From: an uncultured Bacteroides sp.
Lineage (GTDB): Bacteria > Bacteroidota > Bacteroidia > Bacteroidales > Bacteroidaceae
Length of the DNA stretch: 61,101 nucleotides
Direction of reading: 5' to 3'
Assembly: GCA_949285075.1 (NCBI GenBank)
Contig: CASDXF010000015.1
Location: 1 to 61,101, forward strand
Under the pieces are notes generated by a model, which searched no databases, was not told the DNA's origin, and was given only the letters and a program-made list of their open reading frames with translations. The position numbers were made by a program, and so were the translations under genes. Below are positions 24,930 through 32,731 of the stretch, piece after piece (the first letter of the stretch is position 1; each line of letters begins with the position of its first letter).

Positions 24930-26822
24930 CTACTCCGTCAGTTCCATGTAGCCTACCAGAATCTTCGTGTCGGGCATCTTTTCTTCGTGCCGCTCCAACT
25001 GTCCCTCAGCGTTCGGGCGCAGGAACACCACCGAACCGTCTCCCTTCTCCTTGAGCGCCTCTTGCAGGTCGGCGTACTTGGCCACGTCCTTCCCGTTGCG
25101 CCCGACGACAATGTCACCCGCCTTCAGCAATGGATGGACGGCGTCGTCCTTGAACCCGAACACAAGCACGCCCGCCAACGGACGGACTCCCCGCACCACA
25201 TCGCCGTAGAAGGCCTTCATGGAGGGAATGTACGCCTTTGATTCCGGATGGTAGGTCTGGTAGCAATTCAGCAGGCTGTTCATGTCCGCCAACGCCACCT
25301 CCGGAGTGACGGAGGAGGTAGAGTATACCCCTTGCGCCTCCATCGCCTTACGGCTTTCCACGATGGTGTTCATGAACTTCGCCCAGTGCACTATCTTTCC
25401 CCACATGTAGCTCTGCTCGTCGTTTTCGTCGAGCTGACACTTCTCCTTCATCCGGCGGTAGGTTTCCGCGTACTGTCTGTCTATCTCGGCCAGCTTCTCC
25501 TTTTGCTCCTCCACGTAGGCCCGTTTCTCTTCCACGGCTTTCACTCGATTGGCGAGCTCCTCGTCCGCGGATGTCTGTCCCTGTCGAGCGGCCTCGGTCA
25601 CCATGTGCTCTATATTGTCTAATTTCTCTTCCAGTTCGCCCATGTCCGAGTCGGCCTTCACCAACTTCACCTCCGTGTCCTTCAGTAGCGCCTCGTACTT
25701 GTTCGCCTCCTGCTTCTGGAAGCGCTCGTACTCCTCCTTCGAGAGCTTCAGCCCCACCCCGTTCGGGAAATGGTTCCACTCCGGCGACAACTGTCCGTGC
25801 AGTTCCTGCGCCTCGGCGGGCATCGGCGAGAGGAAATCCATGTAGCCATAGTATAGCGAATTCAACAAGTACTGGAACCCTTGAAAATTAGTGTCTATAA
25901 ACTGGAGGTTCAACGCGCTGAGGTCTCCGCTGTCCAACACCTGACTGATGAAATCCAACTGGTGATTCAGCTCGTCGAACATCGACTGATAGGATTGGGT
26001 AAAGGCTCCAAGCTCGGCGGAATTGACGCCGTACAGCCCGAGCAGGAAGGTGCGGTAATCGCCCGTCTCGAAGGTCGGGGTGGGTTGGGCCTCGTGCAGG
26101 CGGCTTATCTCACCCCGATAATGGGCGATGGCCTTGCGCAGGTCCGACTTCAACGCCGCCGTGTCGGCCCCGGTTCTCGCCTCCCCGTATTTCCGGGCGA
26201 AGGCTTCCCACTCTTTCCGCAGGTTCCCGTTGTCCTCTCCAAGCAGGTTCATCACTCCCATGCCCTGCGTGACGACGCTCGCCACCTCCGTGCAGACGGG
26301 AACGGCCGCGAGCCGGAAGGCGTAATAGCCTATGCCCGCGCAAACGGCCAGTACGGCCACCACGGCGGCCACCTTCAGCGCGAGTCCCCGCCGCCTTCCG
26401 TGAGGCCTGCTCTTCAGGTAGCCCATCAGCCGCTTCATCGCCAAGTCGAAGTACTCGTGCCCGGAAGCGGTGATGGCCTGATAGTTGGCCAACTCCTCCA
26501 TTCCCTCCGGCATGGGCTTGGGCCACTGGAAGCCCGCGAGCATGACGGGAATGACGTTCTTGTCGTGACTCATGGCGCAGCACACCTCCCGCCGCACCCA
26601 GTCTTCCGGGTCGGCGCAGCGGTCGAGGCCGCCTTCGGGCAAGACGACGATAAAGTCAGTGCACCGCCCTATCTCGGCGAGCAGCTGCACGTTGAACTTT
26701 CCCGAGCGCAAGGTTTCCACATCGAAAAAAACGGTATAGCCCGCGGAGCGCAGTTTCTCCGCAATCAGGTTCGCCGACTCGAAAGCGTCGCGGCGATAGC
26801 TAATAAAGATATCATACTTCAT
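24930..26822 (-). CDS. TIR domain - transmembrane - coiled coil - PDZ-like protein
   Basis: A 630-aa protein starting at the ATG for MKYDIFISYRRD; a longer reading adds 29 residues upstream of the promoter-proximal start. Residues 1-125 are a TIR domain with the putative NADase glutamate kept (E79 in DWVRREV). A single membrane helix follows near residues 150-175 after a basic RPHGRRR stretch. The next 330 residues are helical, with a strong coiled coil rich in Glu/Lys (about 370-450). The C-terminal 85 residues look like a PDZ domain (AGVLVFGFKDDAVHPLLKAGDIVVGRNG). It leads a four-gene operon. TIR domains cleave NAD or bind TIR partners; the PDZ-like end may sense exported or misfolded protein ends. 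The function is inferred. Confidence 0.82.
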   Translation of the reverse strand: MKYDIFISYRRDAFESANLIAEKLRSAGYTVFFDVETLRSGKFNVQLLAEIGRCTDFIVVLPEGGLDRCADPEDWVRREVCCAMSHDKNVIPVMLAGFQWPKPMPEGMEELANYQAITASGHEYFDLAMKRLMGYLKSRPHGRRRGLALKVAAVVAVLAVCAGIGYYAFRLAAVPVCTEVASVVTQGMGVMNLLGEDNGNLRKEWEAFARKYGEARTGADTAALKSDLRKAIAHYRGEISRLHEAQPTPTFETGDYRTFLLGLYGVNSAELGAFTQSYQSMFDELNHQLDFISQVLDSGDLSALNLQFIDTNFQGFQYLLNSLYYGYMDFLSPMPAEAQELHGQLSPEWNHFPNGVGLKLSKEEYERFQKQEANKYEALLKDTEVKLVKADSDMGELEEKLDNIEHMVTEAARQGQTSADEELANRVKAVEEKRAYVEEQKEKLAEIDRQYAETYRRMKEKCQLDENDEQSYMWGKIVHWAKFMNTIVESRKAMEAQGVYSTSSVTPEVALADMNSLLNCYQTYHPESKAYIPSMKAFYGDVVRGVRPLAGVLVFGFKDDAVHPLLKAGDIVVGRNGKDVAKYADLQEALKEKGDGSVVFLRPNAEGQLERHEEKMPDTKILVGYMELTE

Positions 26823-26878
26823 GGTGTTCCTACATATTACAGAAACGGGGAAATCGCCCGTCCCTTCGTTGAACCGCC

Positions 26879-26909
26879 CAAAGTTACACGAATAACGGCG
26901 GAAAAGCAA
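26879..26909 (-). promoter_or_regulatory. Promoter of the TIR/M48 operon
   Basis: On the minus strand TTG (26909-26907), 20 nt, TAACTTTG (26886-26879): consensus elements, about 57 nt before the TIR-PDZ ATG. Confidence 0.75.
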
Positions 26910-26973
26910 CAGAAAGGTGTAGACAAATCTTCACGCTTTCCGCCTTTTCCGCCGTCCGTCAGCAGTCCCGCGC

Positions 26974-27954
26974 CTAGCTCAGCTCGGGAATATCTATGGT
27001 CTCGCTCTCTTCCTGCCAGTTGTCAATCGTAAAATTTCCCTCATTTTCCTCCGTGAAAATGCCGTTTAGGGTGAGCGTCAACGTCAGTTTCGTATTGGCT
27101 TTCAGCGGAGACTTCAACGCCTGCCCGAATTTCTTCACCGTACCGTCCTTCAACGTGATGAACAATTGGAACAAGGGAGCGTTGGCCGAGGGGAACACCA
27201 TCACCGTGGCGTTGCTCAGCTGCGTGCCGTCCGCGGAGAACACGAGCGGGAAGGCCACGGTCTTGGTCTGGTTCGACGGCTCGGCCGTAAACACGTTGAG
27301 CTTCTCGGCTATGCCTCCGATATGCGCCTCGATGGACGATATGCTGGAGCTCAGCACCCCGTTGTTCTTGTCCTTGACGATGACTTTCAGCCCGGCCACC
27401 TGCCGTTTCATCGCCGCGTTCAGGTCCTCCGTCCCCACGTTGACCGGCTTCACGGCGTACACCAAGTCGAAGACGGGGCAGTAGGTCGTGTCCGGCAAAT
27501 TGCGCCGCAGGCCAAAATACTGTTGCGACAGGTCCGTGCCCACGCTGAGCTGAGGCTCCGTTATGGCCGGAGCGGTATATATCGGATCCTCATACTTCGG
27601 AGTTCCCCAGTAGACCATGTTATAGGTTCCCACCGGGAGTGAAATCACCCGATTGTCGTCGCCGAAAATTTCACCGTCTTTCAGCGCGTACAGTCCCGGA
27701 AACGACGTACGGTTGTTGTTTACATAGTTTCCATAGTAGATGGAAGACTTGTCCTGACAGGGATAAACCTCCAGCACGCCGGTCATGGGACTTTGCGGGT
27801 TTTCCGGCGAGTTGACCGTAGCCCGCAGAAGCGGACTTACCAGCTCGTCAGCGCACCCGTCCCCATCACCGCAGACAAACAAGGTTGAATCGTCTTTAGA
27901 ACAACTGGCGAAAAGAGCCGCGACAAACGCGGACAATAATAGAATCTTTTTCAT
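26974..27954 (-). CDS. Putative fimbrial-type (FimB/Mfa2-like) lipoprotein
   Basis: A 326-aa surface lipoprotein: signal peptide with lipobox LFASC, then a beta-rich body. The stretch ISLPVGTYNMVYWGTP and the later VFPSANAPLFQLFITLKDG recall the transthyretin-like domains of Bacteroidales Mfa2/FimB anchors and fimbrillin-like proteins. The C-terminus ends in a lysine/threonine strand (LKANTKLTLTLTLNG). No partner fimbrillin gene is adjacent. It is monocistronic on the minus strand, just upstream of the TIR operon promoter. The lipoprotein call is secure; the family call is a resemblance only. Confidence 0.6.
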   Translation of the reverse strand: MKKILLLSAFVAALFASCSKDDSTLFVCGDGDGCADELVSPLLRATVNSPENPQSPMTGVLEVYPCQDKSSIYYGNYVNNNRTSFPGLYALKDGEIFGDDNRVISLPVGTYNMVYWGTPKYEDPIYTAPAITEPQLSVGTDLSQQYFGLRRNLPDTTYCPVFDLVYAVKPVNVGTEDLNAAMKRQVAGLKVIVKDKNNGVLSSSISSIEAHIGGIAEKLNVFTAEPSNQTKTVAFPLVFSADGTQLSNATVMVFPSANAPLFQLFITLKDGTVKKFGQALKSPLKANTKLTLTLTLNGIFTEENEGNFTIDNWQEESETIDIPELS

Positions 27955-28171
27955 AATTCATTCTTTTTAATAAGTTTTCTTTGTCCTTAAATAACAAACC
28001 ACAGCCGCCGTTAGTTCTTCAAGATTCGTTTTTAACTTTCCGCCCTACCGTGTCGCGCTACCCCGAAGGCCGCCCGGACCGCCCGTTCAGTCGCCTCCGC
28101 ACGGAAGCTTTGGCCCATCGCCCCGGCCGGAATCCGGACTGGCGTAAGCGACTATCGCATAAGCGATTGAC

Positions 28172-28251
28172 AGAAAGGGCCACGGCTCGTGAGCCGCTGC
28201 CCTGTTTCTCGTGAGAAATAGCCCTTTCCCACACGAGCCGTAGCCCTGCCC
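28172..28251. repeat. Modular 22-nt repeat array 5 (four modules)
   Basis: Modules at 28172, 28194, 28216 and 28238 with separators CTCGTGAG, CTCGTGAG and CACACGAG. It lies in the 478-nt gap between the divergent fimbrial-type lipoprotein gene and the methyltransferase-like gene; 27955-28171 shows nothing else I can name. Confidence 0.85.
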
Positions 28252-28332
28252 CTCAAGCCATGAACGGAAGGAGCTGAAGACGTGCGGAATGTTTTCCTTC
28301 TTTTCTTTCGCCCGCCTCTTCCTTATTTTATA

Positions 28333-28340
28333 TATCTTCG
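28333..28340 (+). promoter_or_regulatory. Candidate -7 element for the methyltransferase-like/PduO genes
   Basis: TATCTTCG followed by CGCCG, 93 nt before the ATG at 28433. Confidence 0.4.
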
Positions 28341-28432
28341 CGCCGAAAAACGGAGCGCACGCCGGACAAGCGCCCCGCCTCGGGCGCAATCTCCGGCTAG
28401 CCTCAACACGTCATTCTATATAGCAAAGTCCC

Positions 28433-29044
28433 ATGAGTCCACTGTCAGTCCGTATAAAAAGACCCTTTATCTGGATATCCCGCTTCCGCAAGCGCCGCGG
28501 ATACGGCGTACACTCTCCTTTCGCCTTCGACCTGATAACAGACGTAATCTACGAGAAGTCATCCTATTACGCATACGCCCCCCTGCGGAGAGAGAGACGG
28601 GAGAAAAGACTGCCCGGGAACGACAAGACCGACCGCCTGCTGTTCCGTCTGGTGAACAAGACGCGCCCCGGCCTCATCGTCGAGGTGGGCGAGCCCTCGG
28701 CCAGCACCCTCTACCTGCAAGCGGCCAAGCCGTCGGCGGAATACCTCTTCGCCCACAACCTGTCCGAACTGTTTCTGGAGCCGGACGTCCCGGTCGACTT
28801 CCTCTACCTGAACAACTACCGGGACGTTGAGCTGACGAGGAAGGCGTTCCGCGTCTGCGCCGGACGGACCGCCCCACGCAGCCTGTTCGTCGTCAACGGG
28901 ATAGGCTATTCGAAAGAGATGCGGAGGCTGTGGAAAGAGATGCGCTCCGACGAGCGGGTGGGCGTCACCTTCGACCTTTACGACGCCGGACTGCTTTTTT
29001 TCGACAAAACAAAGGTAAAGCAGCACTACATTGTCAACTTCTGA
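28433..29044 (+). CDS. SAM-methyltransferase-like protein, truncated fold
   Basis: A 203-aa protein of a Bacteroidota-specific family often annotated as class I SAM-dependent methyltransferase. The conserved opening RFRKRRGYGVHSPFAFDLITDVI is visible. The Rossmann-like strand LIVEVGEPSASTLYL stands where motif I (usually ExGxGxG) would be, but the glycine-rich loop is degenerate, so SAM binding is doubtful. DFLYLNNYRDVELT and SLFVVNGIGYSKEMRRLW follow as later strands. It precedes the PduO gene by 36 nt. Activity is unknown. Confidence 0.7.
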   Translation: MSPLSVRIKRPFIWISRFRKRRGYGVHSPFAFDLITDVIYEKSSYYAYAPLRRERREKRLPGNDKTDRLLFRLVNKTRPGLIVEVGEPSASTLYLQAAKPSAEYLFAHNLSELFLEPDVPVDFLYLNNYRDVELTRKAFRVCAGRTAPRSLFVVNGIGYSKEMRRLWKEMRSDERVGVTFDLYDAGLLFFDKTKVKQHYIVNF

Positions 29045-29080
29045 CTATCTTTACGCTCCTAATCACCAAAACGCCGAGAT

Positions 29081-29689
29081 ATGAAAAGAAGAAAAAGCCC
29101 GGTCTACACAAAGACCGGCGACGAGGGAACGACCTGCCTCGTGGGAGGAACGCGGGTCCCGAAAAACCACATCCGCGTAGAGACGTACGGCACGGTCGAC
29201 GAGCTGAACGCCTTTCTGGGCCTGCTGCGCTCCGCCGTGCGCGACGAGGATGACCTCCGCTTCATCGACGGGATACAGCGCACGCTGTTCTCCATAGGAG
29301 CCTACATCGCCGACGAGCGCCGGACAAGACCGAAGGAAACCCTCCTCCCCGACGAGACGGAAGACGCCGGACGGGAAAGCCGCGGGAACGACTGCCCCAT
29401 CGGGACGGACGACGTGGAGAGGATGGAGCGGGAAATAGACACGGTAGACGAGCGGCTGCCAAAGGCCAAGTCATTCATCATTCCGGGCGGAGCCCAAGCG
29501 TCGGCCCTCTGCCACGTCTGCCGCACCGTCTGCCGCAGGGCCGAACGCCATCTGCTGACGCTCGCCGAAAGCCACCGCGTCGCTCCCGAGCTGATGGCCT
29601 ACATGAACCGCCTTTCGGACTACCTGTTCGTTTTATCCCGGAAAATCAATGTCGACGAACGGAAAGATGAATTATTCTGCCATTTTTAA
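29081..29689 (+). CDS. PduO-type cob(I)yrinic acid a,c-diamide adenosyltransferase
   Basis: Transfers the adenosyl group of ATP to cob(I)alamin or its precursor to make coenzyme B12 forms. The 202-aa protein has the family start [15 protein letters not shown] (ATP-binding loop), [11 protein letters not shown], and the C-terminal [14 protein letters not shown] helix carrying the conserved arginines; [18 protein letters not shown] completes the signature. A family-typical variable loop lies at residues 85-115. It is probably co-transcribed with the upstream gene. It lies far from the heme operon and there is no other cobalamin gene in the window. Confidence 0.93.
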   Translation: MKRRKSPVYTKTGDEGTTCLVGGTRVPKNHIRVETYGTVDELNAFLGLLRSAVRDEDDLRFIDGIQRTLFSIGAYIADERRTRPKETLLPDETEDAGRESRGNDCPIGTDDVERMEREIDTVDERLPKAKSFIIPGGAQASALCHVCRTVCRRAERHLLTLAESHRVAPELMAYMNRLSDYLFVLSRKINVDERKDELFCHF

Positions 29690-29719
29690 TTGCGAATGAT
29701 GTATTTTGTTATACTTTTG
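29690..29719 (+). promoter_or_regulatory. Promoter of the DUF2795 gene
   Basis: TTG (29690-29692), 19 nt, TACTTTTG (29712-29719): consensus elements with a leader of about 50 nt, in a notably AT-rich stretch. Confidence 0.75.
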
Positions 29720-29778
29720 CCGAAAATTTAAAGAGAGGTTTCAATTTTAGTATTCATTTAAAACAAATACCTAAGATT

Positions 29779-30000
29779 ATGTATTGGACATTGGAATTGG
29801 CGTCAAAACTGGAAGACGCTCCTTGGCCGGCAACTAAGGACGAATTAATCGATTATGCCATGCGTTCAGGCGCTCCTCTTGAAGTAATCGAGAACCTCCA
29901 AGAAATGGAAGATGAAGGCGAAATCTACGAAAGCATTGAAGACATCTGGCCAGACTACCCGAGCAAGGAAGATTTCTTCTTCAACGAGGACGAGTATTGA
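29779..30000 (+). CDS. DUF2795 family small acidic protein
   Basis: A 73-aa highly acidic protein beginning MYWTLELASKLEDAPWPATK and ending in EDFFFNEDEY. It matches the small DUF2795 proteins that are strongly conserved across Bacteroidales, typically a helix-turn-helix-like wedge (ATKDELIDYAMRSGAPLEVIENL) with an acidic tail. Function unknown. It has a strong promoter and its own terminator. Its codon use is less GC-rich than its neighbours, as expected for a highly expressed conserved gene. Confidence 0.9.
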   Translation: MYWTLELASKLEDAPWPATKDELIDYAMRSGAPLEVIENLQEMEDEGEIYESIEDIWPDYPSKEDFFFNEDEY

Positions 30001-30031
30001 TAGTCTTCAGACGGATTAAACAACTAAAAAT

Positions 30032-30076
30032 ATCAGCGGGACGGACAAGTCATCTTGTTTGCCCCGCTGATGTTTT
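30032..30076 (+). terminator. Terminator of the DUF2795 gene
   Basis: ATCAGCGGG (30032-30040) pairs with CCCGCTGAT (30063-30071), followed by GTTTT. Confidence 0.8.
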
Positions 30077-30244
30077 ATGGCGGCTTGGACATAGCGTAAA
30101 TAGCGCCGCCTTTCATCTGTCCGCTTTTCTCCATTCCGTAGCGAAAGGCGAAGGCGTCAGGACACGGGACACGGGCGGGGAGCGGAAGCGGGTCGCCGTC
30201 CGTTTTTTGTACTTTTCCGCAAAAAAGATGGACAATCGGACTAT

Positions 30245-30303
30245 ATAACTTTTTTTATCATTTTAAACTTTCCGACCGCTACCTAAAAGTCTTACCTTTG
30301 GCC
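30245..30303 (+). promoter_or_regulatory. Promoter block shared with the Rossmann/RyR gene
   Basis: The 59-nt counterpart of 21008-21066: ATAACTTTTTTTATC at the start, CCTAAAA at the same offset, and TACCTTTGGCC at the end (-7 element 30293-30300). The predicted transcript starts about 40 nt before the GH97 ATG. Confidence 0.6.
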
Positions 30304-30346
30304 ACCCTAGATGCATCGAACTACTAAAACAAATATCTTAAAAACA

Positions 30347-32296
30347 ATGAGAAAATACTTATTTCTATTCTTATCGGCTTGCTGCCTGACTTGGAACGCA
30401 AGAGCGCAGCAAAGCTACGAGTTAAGTTCTCCGAACGGGGAAATCAAGGTATCCGTAAGGTTGGAAGACAAAATCTATTACGACATCGCGTATGACGGAG
30501 AGACACTGCTGAAGGACAACGCGATGAAACTCCAGACGACGGAGCGCACGATGGGAGAATTCCCGAAACTGTCGAAAAAGCAACTGTCGAGCGTGAAAGA
30601 GACGCTGACTCCGGTAGTGCCGCTGAAGTTCTCGACGGTAAACAACGAATACAACAAACTGCTGCTGACGTTCAAGGGCAACTACTCCGTGGAGTTCAGG
30701 GCATTCAACGACGGAGTGGCCTACCGCTTCGCCACGAAGGGCAAGGGCGAGACCGAGGTGCTCGGCGAGGAGTTCTCATTAGGATTCCCCGGAGACTATC
30801 TGCTGCATCTGCAACAACCGGGCGGATTCAAGACCTCATGCGAAGAACCCTACACGCACGTAGAGAGCGCCTCGTGGAAGCCGTCGGACAAGATGGCCAT
30901 ACTGCCGGCCCTCATCGACACCCGCAAGGAGTACAAGATACTCGTCAGCGAGGCGGACCTGACGGACTACCCCACCATGTTCCTCAAGGGAACGGGGCAG
31001 AACGGCGTATCGGCTACTTTCCCCAAAGTACCCCTTGAGTTCGGCGACGACGGTGACCGCAGCGTCAAGATTCTGAAGGAGGCCAACTACATCGCCCGCA
31101 CCGAGGCGGAGAGAAACTACCCGTGGCGTTACTTCGTCATCACGAAAGAAGACGGCCAACTGATAGAGAACACCATGACATGCCGTCTGTCTGACAAGAA
31201 CCAACTGGAGGACGTGTCGTGGATTAAGCCGGGACAGGTAAGCTGGGAGTGGTGGAACGGAGCCGTGCCCTACGGACCGGACGTGAATTTCCGGGCGGGA
31301 TGCAACCTCGAAACCTACAAATACTTCATCGACTTCGCCTCTAAGTTCGGCATCCCCTACATCCTGATGGACGAGGGATGGGCTAAGAGCACCCGAGACC
31401 CCTATACGCCCAATCCGGACGTAGACTTGCACGAACTGATTCGCTACGGCAAGGAGAAGAACGTGGGCATCGTACTGTGGCTGACGTGGCTGACGGTAGA
31501 GAAACACTTCGACCTCTTCAAGACGTTCAACGAATGGGGCGTCAAGGGCGTGAAGATAGACTTCATGGACCGCGGCGACCAGTGGATGGTGGACTATTAC
31601 GAGCGGGTGGCCCGAGCCGCGGCCGAGAACCACTTGTTCGTCGACTTCCACGGAGCGTTCAAGCCCGCCGGACTGGAGTATAAGTACCCCAACGTGCTCT
31701 CGTACGAGGGCGTGCGCGGCATGGAGCAGATGGGCGGATGTACGCCGGACAACAGCGTCTACATGCCCTTTATCCGCAACGCCGTGGGCGCGATGGACTA
31801 TACGCCGGGAGCCATGATTAGTATGCAGCCCAACATCTACCGCTCCGAGCGGCCCAACTCGGCGAGCATCGGGACGAGAGCCTACCAGATGGCGCTGTTC
31901 GTCATCTTCGAGAGCGGAGTGCAGATGCTGGCCGATAACCCGACGATGTACTACCGCAACGAGGACTGCACCCGCTTCCTGACGCAAGTGCCCGTAACGT
32001 GGGACGAGACGCGGGTGCTCGACGCGAAGGTGGGCGAGTACGCTATCGTGGCCAAGCGAAAGGGCGAGAAATGGTTCATCGGCGGAATGGCCAACGGCAA
32101 GGGCGACCGTACCTTCGACCTTAGCCTCGACTTCCTGAAAGACGGGAAGACCTACCGGCTGACAGCCTTCGAGGACGGAGTGAACGCCGACCGTCAGGCG
32201 ATGGACTACCGCAAGCGGAACGCCGACGTGAAGAAAGGGCAGAAGCTCTCCGTCAAGATGGTAAGAAACGGAGGTTTCGCGGCGGTTCTTGAATAG
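30347..32296 (+). CDS. GH97 family glycoside hydrolase (alpha-glucosidase/alpha-galactosidase type)
   Basis: A secreted alpha-glycosidase related to SusB. The start is the ATG giving MRKYLFLFLSACCLTWN (649 aa), because the upstream ATG adds 12 residues before a normal signal peptide. The N-terminal beta-sandwich starts at YELSSPNGEIKVSV. The TIM barrel contains VSWEWWNG, YILMDEGW, GVKGVKIDFMDRGDQ and NVLSYEGVRGMEQ, all GH97 hallmarks, and a C-terminal beta domain follows. Asp at position 405 in KIDFMD and Glu near 454 in SYEGVRG fit the retaining subgroup (nucleophile Asp) rather than inverting SusB; that subgroup call is inference. It stands alone with its own promoter and terminator. Confidence 0.92.
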   Translation: MRKYLFLFLSACCLTWNARAQQSYELSSPNGEIKVSVRLEDKIYYDIAYDGETLLKDNAMKLQTTERTMGEFPKLSKKQLSSVKETLTPVVPLKFSTVNNEYNKLLLTFKGNYSVEFRAFNDGVAYRFATKGKGETEVLGEEFSLGFPGDYLLHLQQPGGFKTSCEEPYTHVESASWKPSDKMAILPALIDTRKEYKILVSEADLTDYPTMFLKGTGQNGVSATFPKVPLEFGDDGDRSVKILKEANYIARTEAERNYPWRYFVITKEDGQLIENTMTCRLSDKNQLEDVSWIKPGQVSWEWWNGAVPYGPDVNFRAGCNLETYKYFIDFASKFGIPYILMDEGWAKSTRDPYTPNPDVDLHELIRYGKEKNVGIVLWLTWLTVEKHFDLFKTFNEWGVKGVKIDFMDRGDQWMVDYYERVARAAAENHLFVDFHGAFKPAGLEYKYPNVLSYEGVRGMEQMGGCTPDNSVYMPFIRNAVGAMDYTPGAMISMQPNIYRSERPNSASIGTRAYQMALFVIFESGVQMLADNPTMYYRNEDCTRFLTQVPVTWDETRVLDAKVGEYAIVAKRKGEKWFIGGMANGKGDRTFDLSLDFLKDGKTYRLTAFEDGVNADRQAMDYRKRNADVKKGQKLSVKMVRNGGFAAVLE

Positions 32297-32327
32297 GACA
32301 AGGGCATAACGGACAACAGACTTATCG

Positions 32328-32378
32328 GCACTTCCGGGATTCCGTCCACTGGACGTTTCCCGGAAGTGCTTCGTTTTT
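32328..32378 (+). terminator. Terminator of the GH97 gene
   Basis: An 11-bp perfect stem, GCACTTCCGGG (32328-32338) with CCCGGAAGTGC (32359-32369), followed by TTCGTTTTT. Confidence 0.9.
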
Positions 32379-32494
32379 ACCCCCAATAGGCCATTAGAAA
32401 AGACGCGGCCATTCTGTTTGACAGGAACAACCCCATCGCCATAGCACCACACACACGAGACGACTCATAATCAACGCCTTACTACCCGTCCGAG

Positions 32495-32574
32495 AAACAG
32501 CCCCGTTTCTCGCGAGCCGCTGCCCTTTCCGTCGCGAGCCGTAGGGCTGTCTCTCACGAGCCGCAGGGCAGGCT
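32495..32574. repeat. Modular 22-nt repeat array 6 (four modules)
   Basis: Modules at 32495, 32517, 32539 and 32561 with separators CTCGCGAG, GTCGCGAG and CTCACGAG. CATAATCAACGCC (32466-32478) lies just outside; related TATCAACGCC or ATTATCAAC sequences flank arrays 7, 8 and 9. It lies between the GH97 and TIR-WD40 genes. Confidence 0.85.
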
Positions 32575-32673
32575 GACAAATGAAGAATATTTAACTCGGA
32601 AAAGCTCATCAAAAGGAGACCGGGCGAATTTAGACATCCTCACGTTCTGGACATAAAATTCTCTAATAACCGA

Positions 32674-32704
32674 TTGGGGCTTACCGGGAAAAAAGGTAAC
32701 TTTG
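32674..32704 (+). promoter_or_regulatory. Promoter of the TIR-WD40 gene
   Basis: TTG (32674-32676), 20 nt, TAACTTTG (32697-32704): consensus elements, 27 nt before the ATG. Confidence 0.7.
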
Positions 32705-32731
32705 CCCTAAGAAACACAAGCGGAAGCCGAT

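Noticed and set aside
27166-27642. Plus-strand frame inside the fimbrial-type lipoprotein gene
   Set aside because: Antisense shadow; the minus-strand product has a proper lipoprotein signal peptide.
30082-30240. Possible small gene between DUF2795 and GH97
   Set aside because: The open frame lies after the terminator in promoter-upstream sequence and its translation has no recognisable features.
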